Origin: UBA8079 sp049601915
GTDB lineage: Bacteria; Pseudomonadota; Alphaproteobacteria; UBA6615
Direction: 5' to 3'
Length of the DNA stretch: 64,000 nucleotides
NCBI GenBank assembly: GCA_049601915.1
Contig: JBMYRB010000008.1
Coordinates: 14,203 to 78,202 of the forward strand
Shown: piece by piece, positions 16,312 through 25,093 of the stretch
Numbering within the stretch: the first letter of the stretch is position 1
How the letters are laid out: each line of letters opens with the position of its first letter
Program-made: the position numbers and the translations under genes
The notes under the pieces: generated by a model
Databases searched by the model: none
What the model saw: only the letters and a program-made list of their open reading frames with translations
Told to the model about the DNA's origin: nothing

Positions 16312-17304
16312 ATGATCAATGCAGCGATTGTCGGTCTCGGCTGGTGGGGCCAGAACCATGTCACGGCCGCAAAGGGCTCCGACAAAATACGGTACACCCG
16401 CGCTATCGATCTGGTGCCCGACAATGTCCGGGGGTTCTGCGACGCCCATGAGCTGGAACTCACGGCAAACTACGAAGACGCACTGAACGACCCCGACATC
16501 GACGCGGTGGTGCTCGTCACACCACACACCCAGCACACAGACCAGATCGTGGCCGGTGCCGCCGCCGGAAAACACGTGCTGACCGAGAAACCTTTTGCGC
16601 TCGAAAAATCCGAGGGCGAGCGTGCAGCAAAGGCCATGACGGACGCGGGCCTGACACTGGGGATCGGGCACAACTACCGCTACGGTCCCGCCGTGCAGGA
16701 GATCAAGCGAATCATCGACACCGGGGATCTCGGCGAGATCCATCACATTGAGGCCAATCTCAGCCATCAGGGTCAGATCGGCATCGAAGGCTGGCGCCGC
16801 GCGAACAAGGAGGCGCCGACCGGTGGCATTGTCCATTTCGGCGCTCACATGATCGACATCATGTGCTGGTATGGCGGCCCGATGCGCGAGGTCTATGGCC
16901 AGCTCACGTCCCATATTATGGACAATGACTGCGGGTCAGTGCTGGTGAAGTTTGAATCGGGAATCACTGGCTACCTGGCGAACCTGATGACCACGCCATC
17001 GACCATGCACCTGCACGTTATGGGCTCCAAGGGCTGGGCCCGGGCCAACGGCTGGATGGACACGACGAAGGTCACCACCTGTTTCGGGGCGGGTGCGGTC
17101 GAGGACGGCGGGGGCTCGGTCAACGAGATCGAACTGCCGGCGCGCGACATCATCACCCAGATCCGCGCCAACGACGAGAATTTCGCCGCCGCATGTGAAG
17201 GCAAGGAGACATATCTCTTCACACCCGACGAGATGGCGCACACAGCCGCGATCCACGAAGCGATCGCGAAATCAGCCGCCAGCGGACAACCCACACAAGT
17301 CTGA
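16312..17304 (+). CDS. Gfo/Idh/MocA-family NAD(P)-dependent oxidoreductase (copy 2)
   Basis: A 330-residue paralogue of the preceding gene, with GLGWWGQNH at the NAD site, TPHTQHTDQIVAGAAAGKH, LTEKPFALEKSEGE and GIGHNYRYGPA. The closely similar blocks show a tandem duplication, while the C-terminal substrate domains differ more. It is preceded by GAGGGAAGAA as RBS and followed after 13 bases by a GST, so copy 1, copy 2 and the GST look like one operon. The substrate is unknown. Confidence 0.87.
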   Translation: MINAAIVGLGWWGQNHVTAAKGSDKIRYTRAIDLVPDNVRGFCDAHELELTANYEDALNDPDIDAVVLVTPHTQHTDQIVAGAAAGKHVLTEKPFALEKSEGERAAKAMTDAGLTLGIGHNYRYGPAVQEIKRIIDTGDLGEIHHIEANLSHQGQIGIEGWRRANKEAPTGGIVHFGAHMIDIMCWYGGPMREVYGQLTSHIMDNDCGSVLVKFESGITGYLANLMTTPSTMHLHVMGSKGWARANGWMDTTKVTTCFGAGAVEDGGGSVNEIELPARDIITQIRANDENFAAACEGKETYLFTPDEMAHTAAIHEAIAKSAASGQPTQV

Positions 17305-17317
17305 GAGAATACGCAGC

Positions 17318-18133
17318 ATGATCACGCTCTACCAGTTCGGCAATTCGGTTTGTGCCCAGAAGGTGCGAATTACCCTTTTCGAGAAAGGCCTCGAATGGGA
17401 ACCGCGGGAGGTCAATCTGTTTAAGAGCGAACAGTATTCACCCGAATATCTGAAGCTGAACCCGAAGGGCGTGGTGCCGACCTTGATCCATGAGGGCCGC
17501 CCGATCTGTGAATCCACTCTGATTTGCGAATATCTCGACGAGGTGTATCCGGACCCGAAGCTCACGCCCGACGATCCGTATGACAAAGCCCAGATGCGCA
17601 TGTGGTCCAAGATGGTCGATGAGGGGTTGCATGAGGGCACGACAGAGATCAGCTTCTCTGCGATGTTCCGCGAGAAAATGAAGGCCCTGACGCCGGAGGA
17701 ACGCGAAAAGCGCCTGCACAATATCGGCGACCCCCGGCGACGCATGCGGTTTACATCGACCTACGAGGACGGCGTGGACTCACCCTTCGTCCTGCACGCC
17801 ATCGCCGCCTACGAGAAGATGTTCAAAACCCTCGACGAAACCCTCTCCGACGGCCGGAACTGGATTTTCGGTGACCGGCACACCCTAGCGGACATCAATA
17901 TCATGCCCTACGCCGCGCGAATAATTTACCTTGGCCTGTTCGACGTCTGGAATGAAAACAGGCCCCGGGTGCAGGCCTGGTGGGCACGTGCCAGCGCCCT
18001 GCCGAGTTTCCAGGACGGCATCCGCGACCGGCTGAAACCCCAGGAATTGTCCGACATGGAGACCTACGGGCCAACCATCCGCGACCGGATGCGCGAGCTA
18101 CGCGCCGCGCACGTCGCCCAGCTGCTTCACTGA
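17318..18133 (+). CDS. Glutathione S-transferase family protein
   Basis: A 271-residue GST with an N-terminal domain FGNSVCAQKVRITLFEKG, NPKGVVPTLIHEGRP and ESTLICEYLDEVYP, and a helical C-terminal domain ending in DRHTLADINIMPYAARI. The C-terminal domain carries an insert around residues 100-150 (EEREKRLHNIGDPRRRMRF) that lengthens it relative to the usual 220-230 residues. ATG 17318 is chosen because upstream in-frame codons are shadow of the Gfo/Idh gene. Last gene of the plus-strand cluster starting at 15314. Confidence 0.86.
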   Translation: MITLYQFGNSVCAQKVRITLFEKGLEWEPREVNLFKSEQYSPEYLKLNPKGVVPTLIHEGRPICESTLICEYLDEVYPDPKLTPDDPYDKAQMRMWSKMVDEGLHEGTTEISFSAMFREKMKALTPEEREKRLHNIGDPRRRMRFTSTYEDGVDSPFVLHAIAAYEKMFKTLDETLSDGRNWIFGDRHTLADINIMPYAARIIYLGLFDVWNENRPRVQAWWARASALPSFQDGIRDRLKPQELSDMETYGPTIRDRMRELRAAHVAQLLH

Positions 18134-18190
18134 CGGCCCGACACGCGGCCAGACTACCGTTCCTCGTGTCGGTATAACCGAGCCATATTT

Positions 18191-18204
18191 TTAGCTGTGG
18201 CTAC
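18191..18204. promoter_or_regulatory. Candidate MntR operator upstream of the metal ABC operon
   Basis: TTAGCTGTGGCTAC has the core TAGC-N4-GCTA, resembling the enterobacterial MntR box core (ATAGC-N4-GCTAT). It lies about 110 bases before the receptor gene of an operon that ends in mntR itself. The surrounding 180-base gap is AT-richer than the genes. Manganese-dependent repression is the inference. Confidence 0.45.
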
Positions 18205-18314
18205 ATTGTAGAACCTTCTTTGAATATTTGACCATCGGGTTATTCCTGCTTACGCTTCGGGCAAAGGTGCCTTCATGGGGCCGTCTATGCCTAGTTGAGA
18301 ACGAAACGATTTGC

Positions 18315-19271
18315 ATGAACATGAACTGGAAAAGCCTGTTTTCCGTGGTCTTTGCTGTCGCATTCATCGCGCTCGCTTACCCGGCCGGTGCGCAGGAGCG
18401 GGTTCGCGTCGTGACCACCACCGGCATGATCGCCGATGCCGCATCGCAGATCGGGGGCACCCTGATCGACGTGCAGGCGCTGATGGGCCCGGGCGTCGAT
18501 CCGCATGCCTACCGGCAGACGCGCACCGATATCGTGGCCATGGCGAAAGCCGACCTGGTGCTCTGGAACGGTCTCTATCTCGAGGCCCAGCTGGAGGATT
18601 TCCTTCTCGGGCTGGCCGGCAGCAACAAGGTCGTCGCCGTGGCCGAAACCGTACCGGAGAACCAGTTGATCAGCTCCGAGGACTATGAGAACCGGTTTGA
18701 CCCGCATCTGTGGATGGACCCGTCCTTGTGGTCGCATGTGATCACCAACATCCGCGATGCGCTGATTGAAGCGCACCCGCCGGGCGAGAAGATATTTTGC
18801 GCCAACGCGGACGCGTATCTCGAGCAAGTGCAGAAGCTGGCCGACTACACGACTTCGGCGCTTTCCACAGTTCCCGCCACAAGTCGCGTGGTCGTCTCCT
18901 CCCATGATGCGTTCAGTTACTTCGGCAAGGCCCACGGGTTCGACGTCGTCGGCATACAGGGCATCTCGACCGAGTCAGAAGCGGGTCTTCGGCGCATCGC
19001 CGAGCTCGTCGATTTGCTGGTCGACAGAAACATCCGGGCCGTCTTCGTCGAGACCTCGGTATCGGACCGCAATATCCGTGCGTTGATCGAAGGTGCCGCC
19101 TCCAGAGGTCATGAGGTCGTCATCGGTGGCGAGTTGTATTCCGACGCGATGGGCGAGCCCGGCACCTACGAGGGCACCTATGTCGGAATGATCGACCACA
19201 ATGCAACGACCATCACCAGCGCGCTGGGCGGCCGGGCACCGGACACCGGTATGCTAGGCCTCCTGAACTGA
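18315..19271 (+). CDS. Metal (Mn/Zn) ABC transporter substrate-binding protein, TroA/MntA family
   Basis: A 318-residue periplasmic cluster A-I receptor. The signal peptide is NWKSLFSVVFAVAFIALA followed by a cleavage region PAGAQE. The metal ligands are recognisable: His in GPGVDPHAYRQT, His in FDPHLWMD, Glu/Asp in SSHDAFSYFGKAHG and ETSVSDRN, and Asp in GMIDHN. The loop lacks the long His-rich stretch of zinc-specific ZnuA, and with mntR in the operon manganese is the likely metal. ATG 18315 (MNMN) gives a normal signal peptide. First gene of a five- or six-gene operon. Confidence 0.88.
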   Translation: MNMNWKSLFSVVFAVAFIALAYPAGAQERVRVVTTTGMIADAASQIGGTLIDVQALMGPGVDPHAYRQTRTDIVAMAKADLVLWNGLYLEAQLEDFLLGLAGSNKVVAVAETVPENQLISSEDYENRFDPHLWMDPSLWSHVITNIRDALIEAHPPGEKIFCANADAYLEQVQKLADYTTSALSTVPATSRVVVSSHDAFSYFGKAHGFDVVGIQGISTESEAGLRRIAELVDLLVDRNIRAVFVETSVSDRNIRALIEGAASRGHEVVIGGELYSDAMGEPGTYEGTYVGMIDHNATTITSALGGRAPDTGMLGLLN

Positions 19272-19281
19272 AAGATCGAGC

Positions 19282-20109
19282 ATGTCACGCACGACACAAC
19301 CCGAAATCGCATCAGAACAGGGCCGGACCGTCGGTCCGGCTCAGACATCGCCCGACGCGGCTCTCAACCTGCAGGGACTCACGGTTTCCTATGGCGAGAA
19401 ACCCGCGGTCTTCTCGGTCGATGCAACCTTCAACAAAGGGGGCATGTCGGCCATTGTCGGCCCGAACGGGGCGGGGAAATCCACCCTGCTGAAGGCCGCG
19501 CTGGGAGTTATTCCGCGTTTGTCCGGTGAGGTCCACGTATTCGGACAATCGCTCCGGAACGCTCGTGCCCACATCGCCTATGTGCCGCAGAGCGCGAGCG
19601 TCGACTGGGATTTCCCGACCACGGTAATGGATGTCGTCCAGATGGGGCTCTATCGCAAAGTCGGGCTTCTCGGGCGGCTCTCGGGGCAGGCACGAAGCCA
19701 GGCCAATGAATGCCTCGACCGCGTCGGCATGGCCGATTTCGCGCATCGCCAGATTGGCCAGCTCTCGGGGGGGCAGCAGCAGCGCGTGTTCCTCGCCCGC
19801 GCGCTGGCGCAGGACGCCAACCTCTTCCTCCTCGATGAGCCGTTCGCCGGTGTGGACGCCGCGACCGAGCGGGCGATCATCGGCGTCCTGAAATTACTGA
19901 AAGACGAAGGCAAAACGGTTATCGCCGTGCACCATGACCTCGCCACGGTACGCGACTATTTCGATCACGCGCTCTTGCTCAATGTGAGACGTATCGCCGA
20001 AGGGCCGGTCGAGACGACGTTCACACCCGAGAACCTGCAGGCAACCTATGGCGGGCGGCTCGCCGCCACCCATCTTAGTGAACTGGCGGTGGCGGACGGC
20101 GGGCAATGA
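19282..20109 (+). CDS. Metal ABC transporter ATP-binding protein
   Basis: A 275-residue ATPase of the Mn/Zn/Fe-chelate ABC group. Walker A is GPNGAGKST at 60-68, then the Q-loop region YVPQSASVDWDFP (a hallmark of Mn/Zn ATPases), the signature LSGGQQQRVFLARAL, Walker B LFLLDEPFAGVD and the switch His in VIAVHHDLATV. The first 28 residues are a low-similarity extension. The stop overlaps the ATG of the first permease (ATGA), so the two are coupled. Confidence 0.92.
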   Translation: MSRTTQPEIASEQGRTVGPAQTSPDAALNLQGLTVSYGEKPAVFSVDATFNKGGMSAIVGPNGAGKSTLLKAALGVIPRLSGEVHVFGQSLRNARAHIAYVPQSASVDWDFPTTVMDVVQMGLYRKVGLLGRLSGQARSQANECLDRVGMADFAHRQIGQLSGGQQQRVFLARALAQDANLFLLDEPFAGVDAATERAIIGVLKLLKDEGKTVIAVHHDLATVRDYFDHALLLNVRRIAEGPVETTFTPENLQATYGGRLAATHLSELAVADGGQ

Positions 20110-21320
20110 ACCTGTTCGTCGATGCGCTTTTCCTGCAGGCCGGCTACAACGCTGCACTGGTCGCGATCGGTGCCGGGCTTCTCGGCTTCGCGGCGGGCGC
20201 ATCGGGCACATTTCCCTTTCTTCGCAAACGCGCATTGATCTCCGATGCCGTCGCCCATGCAACGCTCCCGGGCGTAGGCTTGGCATTCGTCGTGATGGTC
20301 ACCTTCGGCGGCGACGGGCGCAGCCTGTTGGGCCTTATCGCGGGATCGGCCGTCACCGCCTGGATCGGGCTGCTACTGATCGAATGGATCAGCCGGCGCA
20401 CCCGGCTTGCCGAAGATGCTGCCATCGGTGCGGTTCTGGGCGTTTTTTTCGGTGTCGGCATCGTGCTGCTGACCGTCATCCAAGCCATGAGCGCGGGCCG
20501 GCAGGCGGGGCTTGAGAGCTTCCTTTTGGGCTCGACCGCCGGGATGCTTCTCCAGGACGCCGTCGTGATTGCCGTCGGCGGCTCGCTGGCCGTGCTGCTG
20601 ACCTGGCTGATGCGCCGGCCGATGACCCTTGTGGCGTTCGACAGTGATTATGCCGCCGCACTCGGTTACGACGTGCGCCGCATCGACCTTCTGATGATGG
20701 GCCTCGTCCTCTCCGTCACCGTTATCGGGCTCAAGCTGGTGGGCCTCATCCTGATCGTTGCGATGCTAATTATCCCCGCCGTCGCTGCACGGTTCTGGAC
20801 GGATCGCTCGACCAGCATGATCTGGATCGCCGGCGGCATCGGTGGCGCATCAGGATACATTGGCGCCGCTCTTTCGGCATCGGCTCCGGCCATGCCGACC
20901 GGCCCGATCACCGTTCTCGTCGCGGCGAGCATTTTCGTCTTCTCGCTGCTGTTCGCCCCCGATCGCGGCGTACTCGCCGCGCTATTTCGGCACCGCGGCT
21001 TCCAGGCCCGGGTGCACAGGCGCCAGGGCTTGCTTTCGCTCGCCGCCCAGCATCCAATTCGCGAGACGTACACGCTCCGTCTTCTCGCCCGCGAGGGCCT
21101 GGTCCGCCCCGACGGCGTCCCGACAGACGCCGGTCGCGCACAGGCCGCCAAGATCGCCCGCGACGAACGCCGCTGGGACGTGGCGCGGGAGATTTATCAG
21201 GATGCGGGTCTGACAGGCCGATATGATGGGCTGACGCCGATCGAGGATGTCTTCACGTCCGACGAGATTGCGGAATTCGATCGCCGCCTCGGCCCTCCCG
21301 TGACTGTGAGCAGCGACTGA
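20106..21320 (+). CDS. Metal ABC transporter permease with C-terminal winged-helix-like extension
   Basis: A 404-residue ABC-3 family permease. The first 290 or so residues form about eight membrane helices, including FLRKRALISDAVAHATLPGVG, the conserved coupling segment of the family. The remaining 110 residues are soluble: QARVHRRQGLLSLAAQHPI, TLRLLAREGLVRPDGVPTDA, then an acidic tail with TPIEDVFTSDEIAEFDR. This looks like a DtxR-like winged helix, and the same type of fusion is known in some Mn/Zn permeases. It overlaps the ATPase at its start and the second permease at its stop (TGATG). Confidence 0.87.
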   Translation: MNLFVDALFLQAGYNAALVAIGAGLLGFAAGASGTFPFLRKRALISDAVAHATLPGVGLAFVVMVTFGGDGRSLLGLIAGSAVTAWIGLLLIEWISRRTRLAEDAAIGAVLGVFFGVGIVLLTVIQAMSAGRQAGLESFLLGSTAGMLLQDAVVIAVGGSLAVLLTWLMRRPMTLVAFDSDYAAALGYDVRRIDLLMMGLVLSVTVIGLKLVGLILIVAMLIIPAVAARFWTDRSTSMIWIAGGIGGASGYIGAALSASAPAMPTGPITVLVAASIFVFSLLFAPDRGVLAALFRHRGFQARVHRRQGLLSLAAQHPIRETYTLRLLAREGLVRPDGVPTDAGRAQAAKIARDERRWDVAREIYQDAGLTGRYDGLTPIEDVFTSDEIAEFDRRLGPPVTVSSD

Positions 21321-22252
21321 TGGGCGCCGAATTCGTTCAGCTCTCGCTTGCGCCGATCCTGATCGGCATACTTGCGGCCATCGCCTGCACACTCCCGGGC
21401 AATTTCCTGATCCTGCGCCGGCAAGCGCTCATCGGCGACGCCATTAGCCATGTCGTGCTGCCGGGAGTCGTGGTCGCATTCGTGCTGACGGGCATCATCT
21501 CCGCCATTCCCATGTTGCTCGGCGCAGCCGGCGCCGCGCTGGTGGCCGTCGTTCTGATCGAACTCGTGAAGCGGCTGGGCGGCATCGAGCCGGGTGCCGC
21601 CATGGGCGCGGTTTTCACATCCATGTTCGCCGCAGGCGTCCTGGTTCTCGAACAGTCCGACACGAGCAACATCCACATCGACGTCGAACACGCCCTCATG
21701 GGTAACCTCGAATCCTTGGTCTGGTTGCGCGCCGACGGCTGGCACTCGCTTCTGGACCCGACAATGCTCGCAACGCTGCCTGACGAGCTTGTCCGCATCG
21801 CGACGGTCTGCGCCGTCGTGGTCGTGCTGACCGTGATTTTCTGGCGCTGGCTCAAGATTTCGACCTTCGACGAAGACTTCGCGCAGGCGCTTGGAATACC
21901 GGCCACCGCGCTCGGCCTTGGCCTTGTCATCGTCGCCGCGATTGCCGCCGTCGCCGCCTTCGACGCCGTGGGTTCGATCATCGTCATCGCCATGTTTATC
22001 TGTCCGCCCGCGGCCGCGCGACTGATGACCAACCGGCTCGAGCACCAGATCGGCTGGTCCGTGGCTTTCGCAACACTTTCGGCTGTGCTGGGCTACATTC
22101 TTGCTGGCTATGGCCCGCTCTGGTTCGGTGCCCGGGGCGCGGTCAGTGCCGCGGGCATGATCGCGGTCGTTTCCGGCATCATCCTCGCGGTGGCCTGCCT
22201 CTACGGTCCACACCGCGCTCGCGTTGGCGTTGCGCGAAAAGAGGTGGCATGA
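21320..22252 (+). CDS. Metal ABC transporter permease (second subunit)
   Basis: A 310-residue ABC-3 permease with about eight helices and the conserved LRRQALIGDAISHVVLPGVV coupling segment, but no C-terminal soluble domain. Two different permeases imply a heterodimeric channel, as in Sit/Mts/Tro-type manganese systems. The start overlaps the previous stop, and its own stop overlaps the ATGATG of the following small ORF. This keeps the whole operon translationally coupled down to mntR. Confidence 0.9.
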   Translation: MGAEFVQLSLAPILIGILAAIACTLPGNFLILRRQALIGDAISHVVLPGVVVAFVLTGIISAIPMLLGAAGAALVAVVLIELVKRLGGIEPGAAMGAVFTSMFAAGVLVLEQSDTSNIHIDVEHALMGNLESLVWLRADGWHSLLDPTMLATLPDELVRIATVCAVVVVLTVIFWRWLKISTFDEDFAQALGIPATALGLGLVIVAAIAAVAAFDAVGSIIVIAMFICPPAAARLMTNRLEHQIGWSVAFATLSAVLGYILAGYGPLWFGARGAVSAAGMIAVVSGIILAVACLYGPHRARVGVARKEVA

Positions 22253-22398
22253 TGCTAAGAGCAGGCGCCGGCATCCGGTCTGAAACACCCGCCGACTTCC
22301 GGGGAATCGCGGCGGATGCGATTGTACCTGTCATGATCGAGATGAACCGGTACATCACCATGCGCGGCTACGATTGCGCAACCCGGGTGCAGGCGTGA
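22249..22398 (+). CDS. Small coupled ORF (49 codons) between the permease and mntR
   Basis: ATGATG at 22249 overlaps the permease TGA, and the ORF's own TGA (22396-22398) overlaps the ATG of mntR. The predicted peptide begins MMLRAGAGIRSETPADFRG and continues AADAIVPVMIEMNRYITMRG. I recognise no family. The perfect filling of the gap by an ORF with overlapping start and stop is the argument that it is translated, either as a microprotein or simply to couple mntR to the transporter. Composition is protein-like but the ORF is too short to be certain. Confidence 0.45.
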   Translation: MMLRAGAGIRSETPADFRGIAADAIVPVMIEMNRYITMRGYDCATRVQA

Positions 22399-22868
22399 TG
22401 GCCGACCGCATTAAACCCGCCGCCGACACGCCAGACGAACCCGACGAGATGATGGATGCGGACCGCCAGGCCGCCCAGTTCGAGCGGGTTCGCAACGCCC
22501 AGCAGACCGAGAAGGCCGAGGATTATGTCGAGATGATCGACGACCTGATCAACGCCTATGGCGAGGCACGGGTCACCGATCTGGCCCAGCGCTTCGGCGT
22601 ATCCCACGCCACAGTCAACAAGATCGTCAAACGGCTGCAACGCGACGGGCTGGTCACGTCCCGCCCCTATCGGTCGATCTTCCTGACAGAGCAAGGCAGC
22701 GCGCTGGCCGACGCATCACGCAAGCGTCATCAGATCGTACTTAATTTTCTGCGCGCCATCGGCGTCAGCGCCCGCAACGCCGAGCTTGACGCCGAGGGCA
22801 TCGAGCATTACGTCAGCGCCGAAACCCTTGCGGCCTTCGCGAAGATCACGTCCGAGAAGGACGGCTGA
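22398..22868 (+). CDS. mntR: Manganese-responsive transcriptional regulator MntR (DtxR family)
   Basis: A 156-residue repressor of Mn uptake. The N-terminal tail is acidic. The winged helix follows: YVEMIDDLINAYGEARVTDL, AQRFGVSHATVNKIVKRLQR (recognition helix) and GLVTSRPYRSIFLTEQG. The metal-binding and dimer domain comes next (RKRHQIVLNFLRAIG, AELDAEGIEHYVSAETL). Glu and His positions match the MntR Mn sites, and there is no SH3 domain. An in-frame ATG at 22374 exists, but 22398 overlaps the previous stop and gives the usual length. Placement at the end of the transporter operon implies autoregulation. Confidence 0.92.
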   Translation: MADRIKPAADTPDEPDEMMDADRQAAQFERVRNAQQTEKAEDYVEMIDDLINAYGEARVTDLAQRFGVSHATVNKIVKRLQRDGLVTSRPYRSIFLTEQGSALADASRKRHQIVLNFLRAIGVSARNAELDAEGIEHYVSAETLAAFAKITSEKDG

Positions 22869-22874
22869 GCGGGC

Positions 22875-23861
22875 CTAGTCACCCAGCAGGAACGGCAGCG
22901 CCTTGGCCAGCGTATCGGTCGGGTTTTCCTCGACATAGAAATGCCCGCCGTCGACCAGATCGACCCGGGCGTCGGGCAGGTATTCCTCGAGCCCTTCGTA
23001 ATTCTCGACCGGCATGGGCGGCTCGTCCGAGCCCTGCAGGATCAGCATCGGCGCGGTCCAGGCCGGAATCAGCCGGGTGCGCCGGTCGATCCAGTCCTTG
23101 CGGAAAGTCGAGGACTGGAAGTAACGCTCGACCGCCAGCCCGGTGCCGGGGCGCGAGAACTCCTGGATCGCACGGATCACGTCGGGCTTGGCGATCGGGT
23201 ATTTGCACAAGCGGCCGAAGCCCCATTCGAAGACCTTGACCGGGTCCTGCAGGATGCCGCGGGTCTCGAGATCCGTGAACATCAGTTCCTGGGGCGCCAG
23301 GTCCGGGTGAAAATGGATCAGATGCTGGGAGCCGCGCACGAAGCGGATCACCCGGTCGGCCTGTTTGGCGGCGATGAAATCCGCCTGGACGGTGCCCCGG
23401 TCATGGCTGAACAGGTTGAACCGGTCGATCCCCAGCGTATCGAGCAGGGCGATGACCTGATCGGCCACGCCCTCGTGGCGGTAGTCGCCCCGACCCTTGT
23501 CCGACTGGCCGTAGCCCTTGAGATCGATAGCGATGCAGCGGAAATGCTTCGCAAGTTCCGGCAGGATCGGCCGCCACATGCACCAGGACTGCGGGATGCC
23601 GTGCATCAGCAACAGCACCGGTCCCTCACCGGCCTCGACAAAATGCCAGCGCACCGTCTCGCTTTCACCCGGGGCCTCGACGAAGCGATGGGTGACCGCC
23701 AGCCCGCCGATGTCCTCGTTCTCGCCGTCGCTATTCTCGGGTACCGCTGGCACGCCTTCTGCGGCGATTTCCTTCAGAGTCGCGACCATCTCGGGGTGGT
23801 TATGCCCCGTGCGCATCAGCGCGAGAGTGGCGTCACTTGGTTGGCGGTATTCAAGATTCAT
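22875..23861 (-). CDS. Alpha/beta hydrolase, epoxide-hydrolase/haloacetate-dehalogenase type
   Basis: A 328-residue hydrolase with an Asp nucleophile: SHDRG with Asp154, oxyanion HGIPQSWCMWRP near 87-98, acid after LILQGSDEPPMP, and base His in DGGHFYVEENP. The HDRG context is shared by epoxide hydrolases and haloacetate dehalogenases, so either reaction is possible. An N-terminal 60-residue extension precedes the core. ATG 23861 is preceded by GGAGG. It is convergent with mntR, six bases between the stops, and lies just before a palindromic repeat. Confidence 0.8.
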   Translation of the reverse strand: MNLEYRQPSDATLALMRTGHNHPEMVATLKEIAAEGVPAVPENSDGENEDIGGLAVTHRFVEAPGESETVRWHFVEAGEGPVLLLMHGIPQSWCMWRPILPELAKHFRCIAIDLKGYGQSDKGRGDYRHEGVADQVIALLDTLGIDRFNLFSHDRGTVQADFIAAKQADRVIRFVRGSQHLIHFHPDLAPQELMFTDLETRGILQDPVKVFEWGFGRLCKYPIAKPDVIRAIQEFSRPGTGLAVERYFQSSTFRKDWIDRRTRLIPAWTAPMLILQGSDEPPMPVENYEGLEEYLPDARVDLVDGGHFYVEENPTDTLAKALPFLLGD

Positions 23862-23881
23862 GATGGCCTCCTTGCCTCCCG

Positions 23882-23950
23882 CCCTCACCCTGAGCCTGTC
23901 GAAGGGTGAGCGTGGGGACCCTCATGCTTCGACAGGCTCAGCATGAGGGG
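23882..23950. repeat. Palindromic intergenic repeat, family A (copy 1)
   Basis: Two half-sites in opposite orientation: CCCTGAGCCTGTCGAAGGG and CTTCGACAGGCTCAGCATG. The core CTTCGACAGGCTCAG pairs with CTGAGCCTGTCGAAG. The same arrangement recurs at 44501-44566. It lies between two minus-strand genes and probably forms a stem-loop in the transcript. Confidence 0.8.
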
Positions 23951-23961
23951 ATTTGTGAGCG

Positions 23962-24942
23962 TCAGATAGTGAACACCGTCGAGCCGGTCGTCCGTCCCTC
24001 GGCGACATCGCTGTGGGCGGTCGCCACGTCTTCCAGCTTGTAGCGCTGGCCGATCTGGGTCGTCACATCGCCGGCCGCGAGCGCGGCAAACAGGGTCGCG
24101 GCGCTGTTCTCGAGCTCTTCGCGGGTCAGCTGATAGAAACGCATCGAGGCCTTGGTGAAAAACAGCGAGCCCTTGACGTTCAGCTCGACGGAATCGATCG
24201 GCGGCAGCGGCCCCGAGGCGTTGCCGAAGTTCACCATGTAGCCGCGCGGGCGCAGGGAATCGATGGAGCGTTGATAGTGATCCTTGCCGACACTGTCATA
24301 GACCACGTCGACGCCCGCACCCCCGGTCACCTCGCAGGCGACCTCCTGGAAGTTCTCGGTCTTGTAGTTGACGGCATGGGCCGCCCCGTTGGCCAGGATC
24401 GTCTCCTTCTTGGAATCCGAGCCGACCGTGCCGATGACATTCACGCCTTTCGACGCCAGCCACTGGCACAGGAAAAGACCCACCCCGCCGGCCGCCGCAT
24501 GCACCAGCGCCGTTTCGCCGGCCTGGGCCGCGTATGTGCGGTGGATCAGATATTCGGCCGTCATGCCCTTGAGCATGCTCGCGGCCGCCACCTCGTCGGA
24601 GACCGCGTCCGGCAGCACCACGACCTGGGAGGCGTCGATCAGCCGGGCCTCGGCATAGGCCCCCGGCATCGTCGCGGCATAGGCGACGCGGTCGCCTTCC
24701 TTGATCCCCGCAACCCCGTCGCCGACCGCCTCGACCACCGCGGCGGCCTCGGTACCCAGCACGGAGGGCAGCTCGGGCAGCACGGGATAGATGCCCTTGC
24801 GCACCGCGATATCGAGGAAGTTTAAGCCGATCACCGTGTGGCGCAGGCGCAGCTCGCCCGGGCCCGGATCGCCGACCTCGATATCCTCCCATTTCAGAAC
24901 ATCGACCTCGCCGAACGCATGAATGCGAATTGCCTTAACCAT
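23962..24942 (-). CDS. Quinone oxidoreductase-like zinc-free MDR dehydrogenase
   Basis: A 326-residue medium-chain reductase of the zeta-crystallin/QOR type using NADPH. The N-terminal GroES fold is followed by a Rossmann domain with HAAAGGVGLFLCQWL as the AxxGxxG nucleotide site, and GFPxxxGxE is represented by LPSVLGTEAAA. The structural and catalytic zinc ligands of alcohol dehydrogenases are absent. It probably reduces quinones or enones. Start ATG 24942. It faces the BKACE gene across a 151-base gap with no recognisable operator. Confidence 0.88.
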   Translation of the reverse strand: MVKAIRIHAFGEVDVLKWEDIEVGDPGPGELRLRHTVIGLNFLDIAVRKGIYPVLPELPSVLGTEAAAVVEAVGDGVAGIKEGDRVAYAATMPGAYAEARLIDASQVVVLPDAVSDEVAAASMLKGMTAEYLIHRTYAAQAGETALVHAAAGGVGLFLCQWLASKGVNVIGTVGSDSKKETILANGAAHAVNYKTENFQEVACEVTGGAGVDVVYDSVGKDHYQRSIDSLRPRGYMVNFGNASGPLPPIDSVELNVKGSLFFTKASMRFYQLTREELENSAATLFAALAAGDVTTQIGQRYKLEDVATAHSDVAEGRTTGSTVFTI

Positions 24943-25093
24943 CTGATTTTTTCTCCATCGGAAATATTCTGGGACTATAGCGCTTGTTCACCGCCGGGCG
25001 CCTGACTAGGGTTGCCGCACTCACACCGCGAAACGCACCGCATCCCAAACAAGGTGCCCGCTCAAAATAGGATTACCAGGGGGAATATCCATC

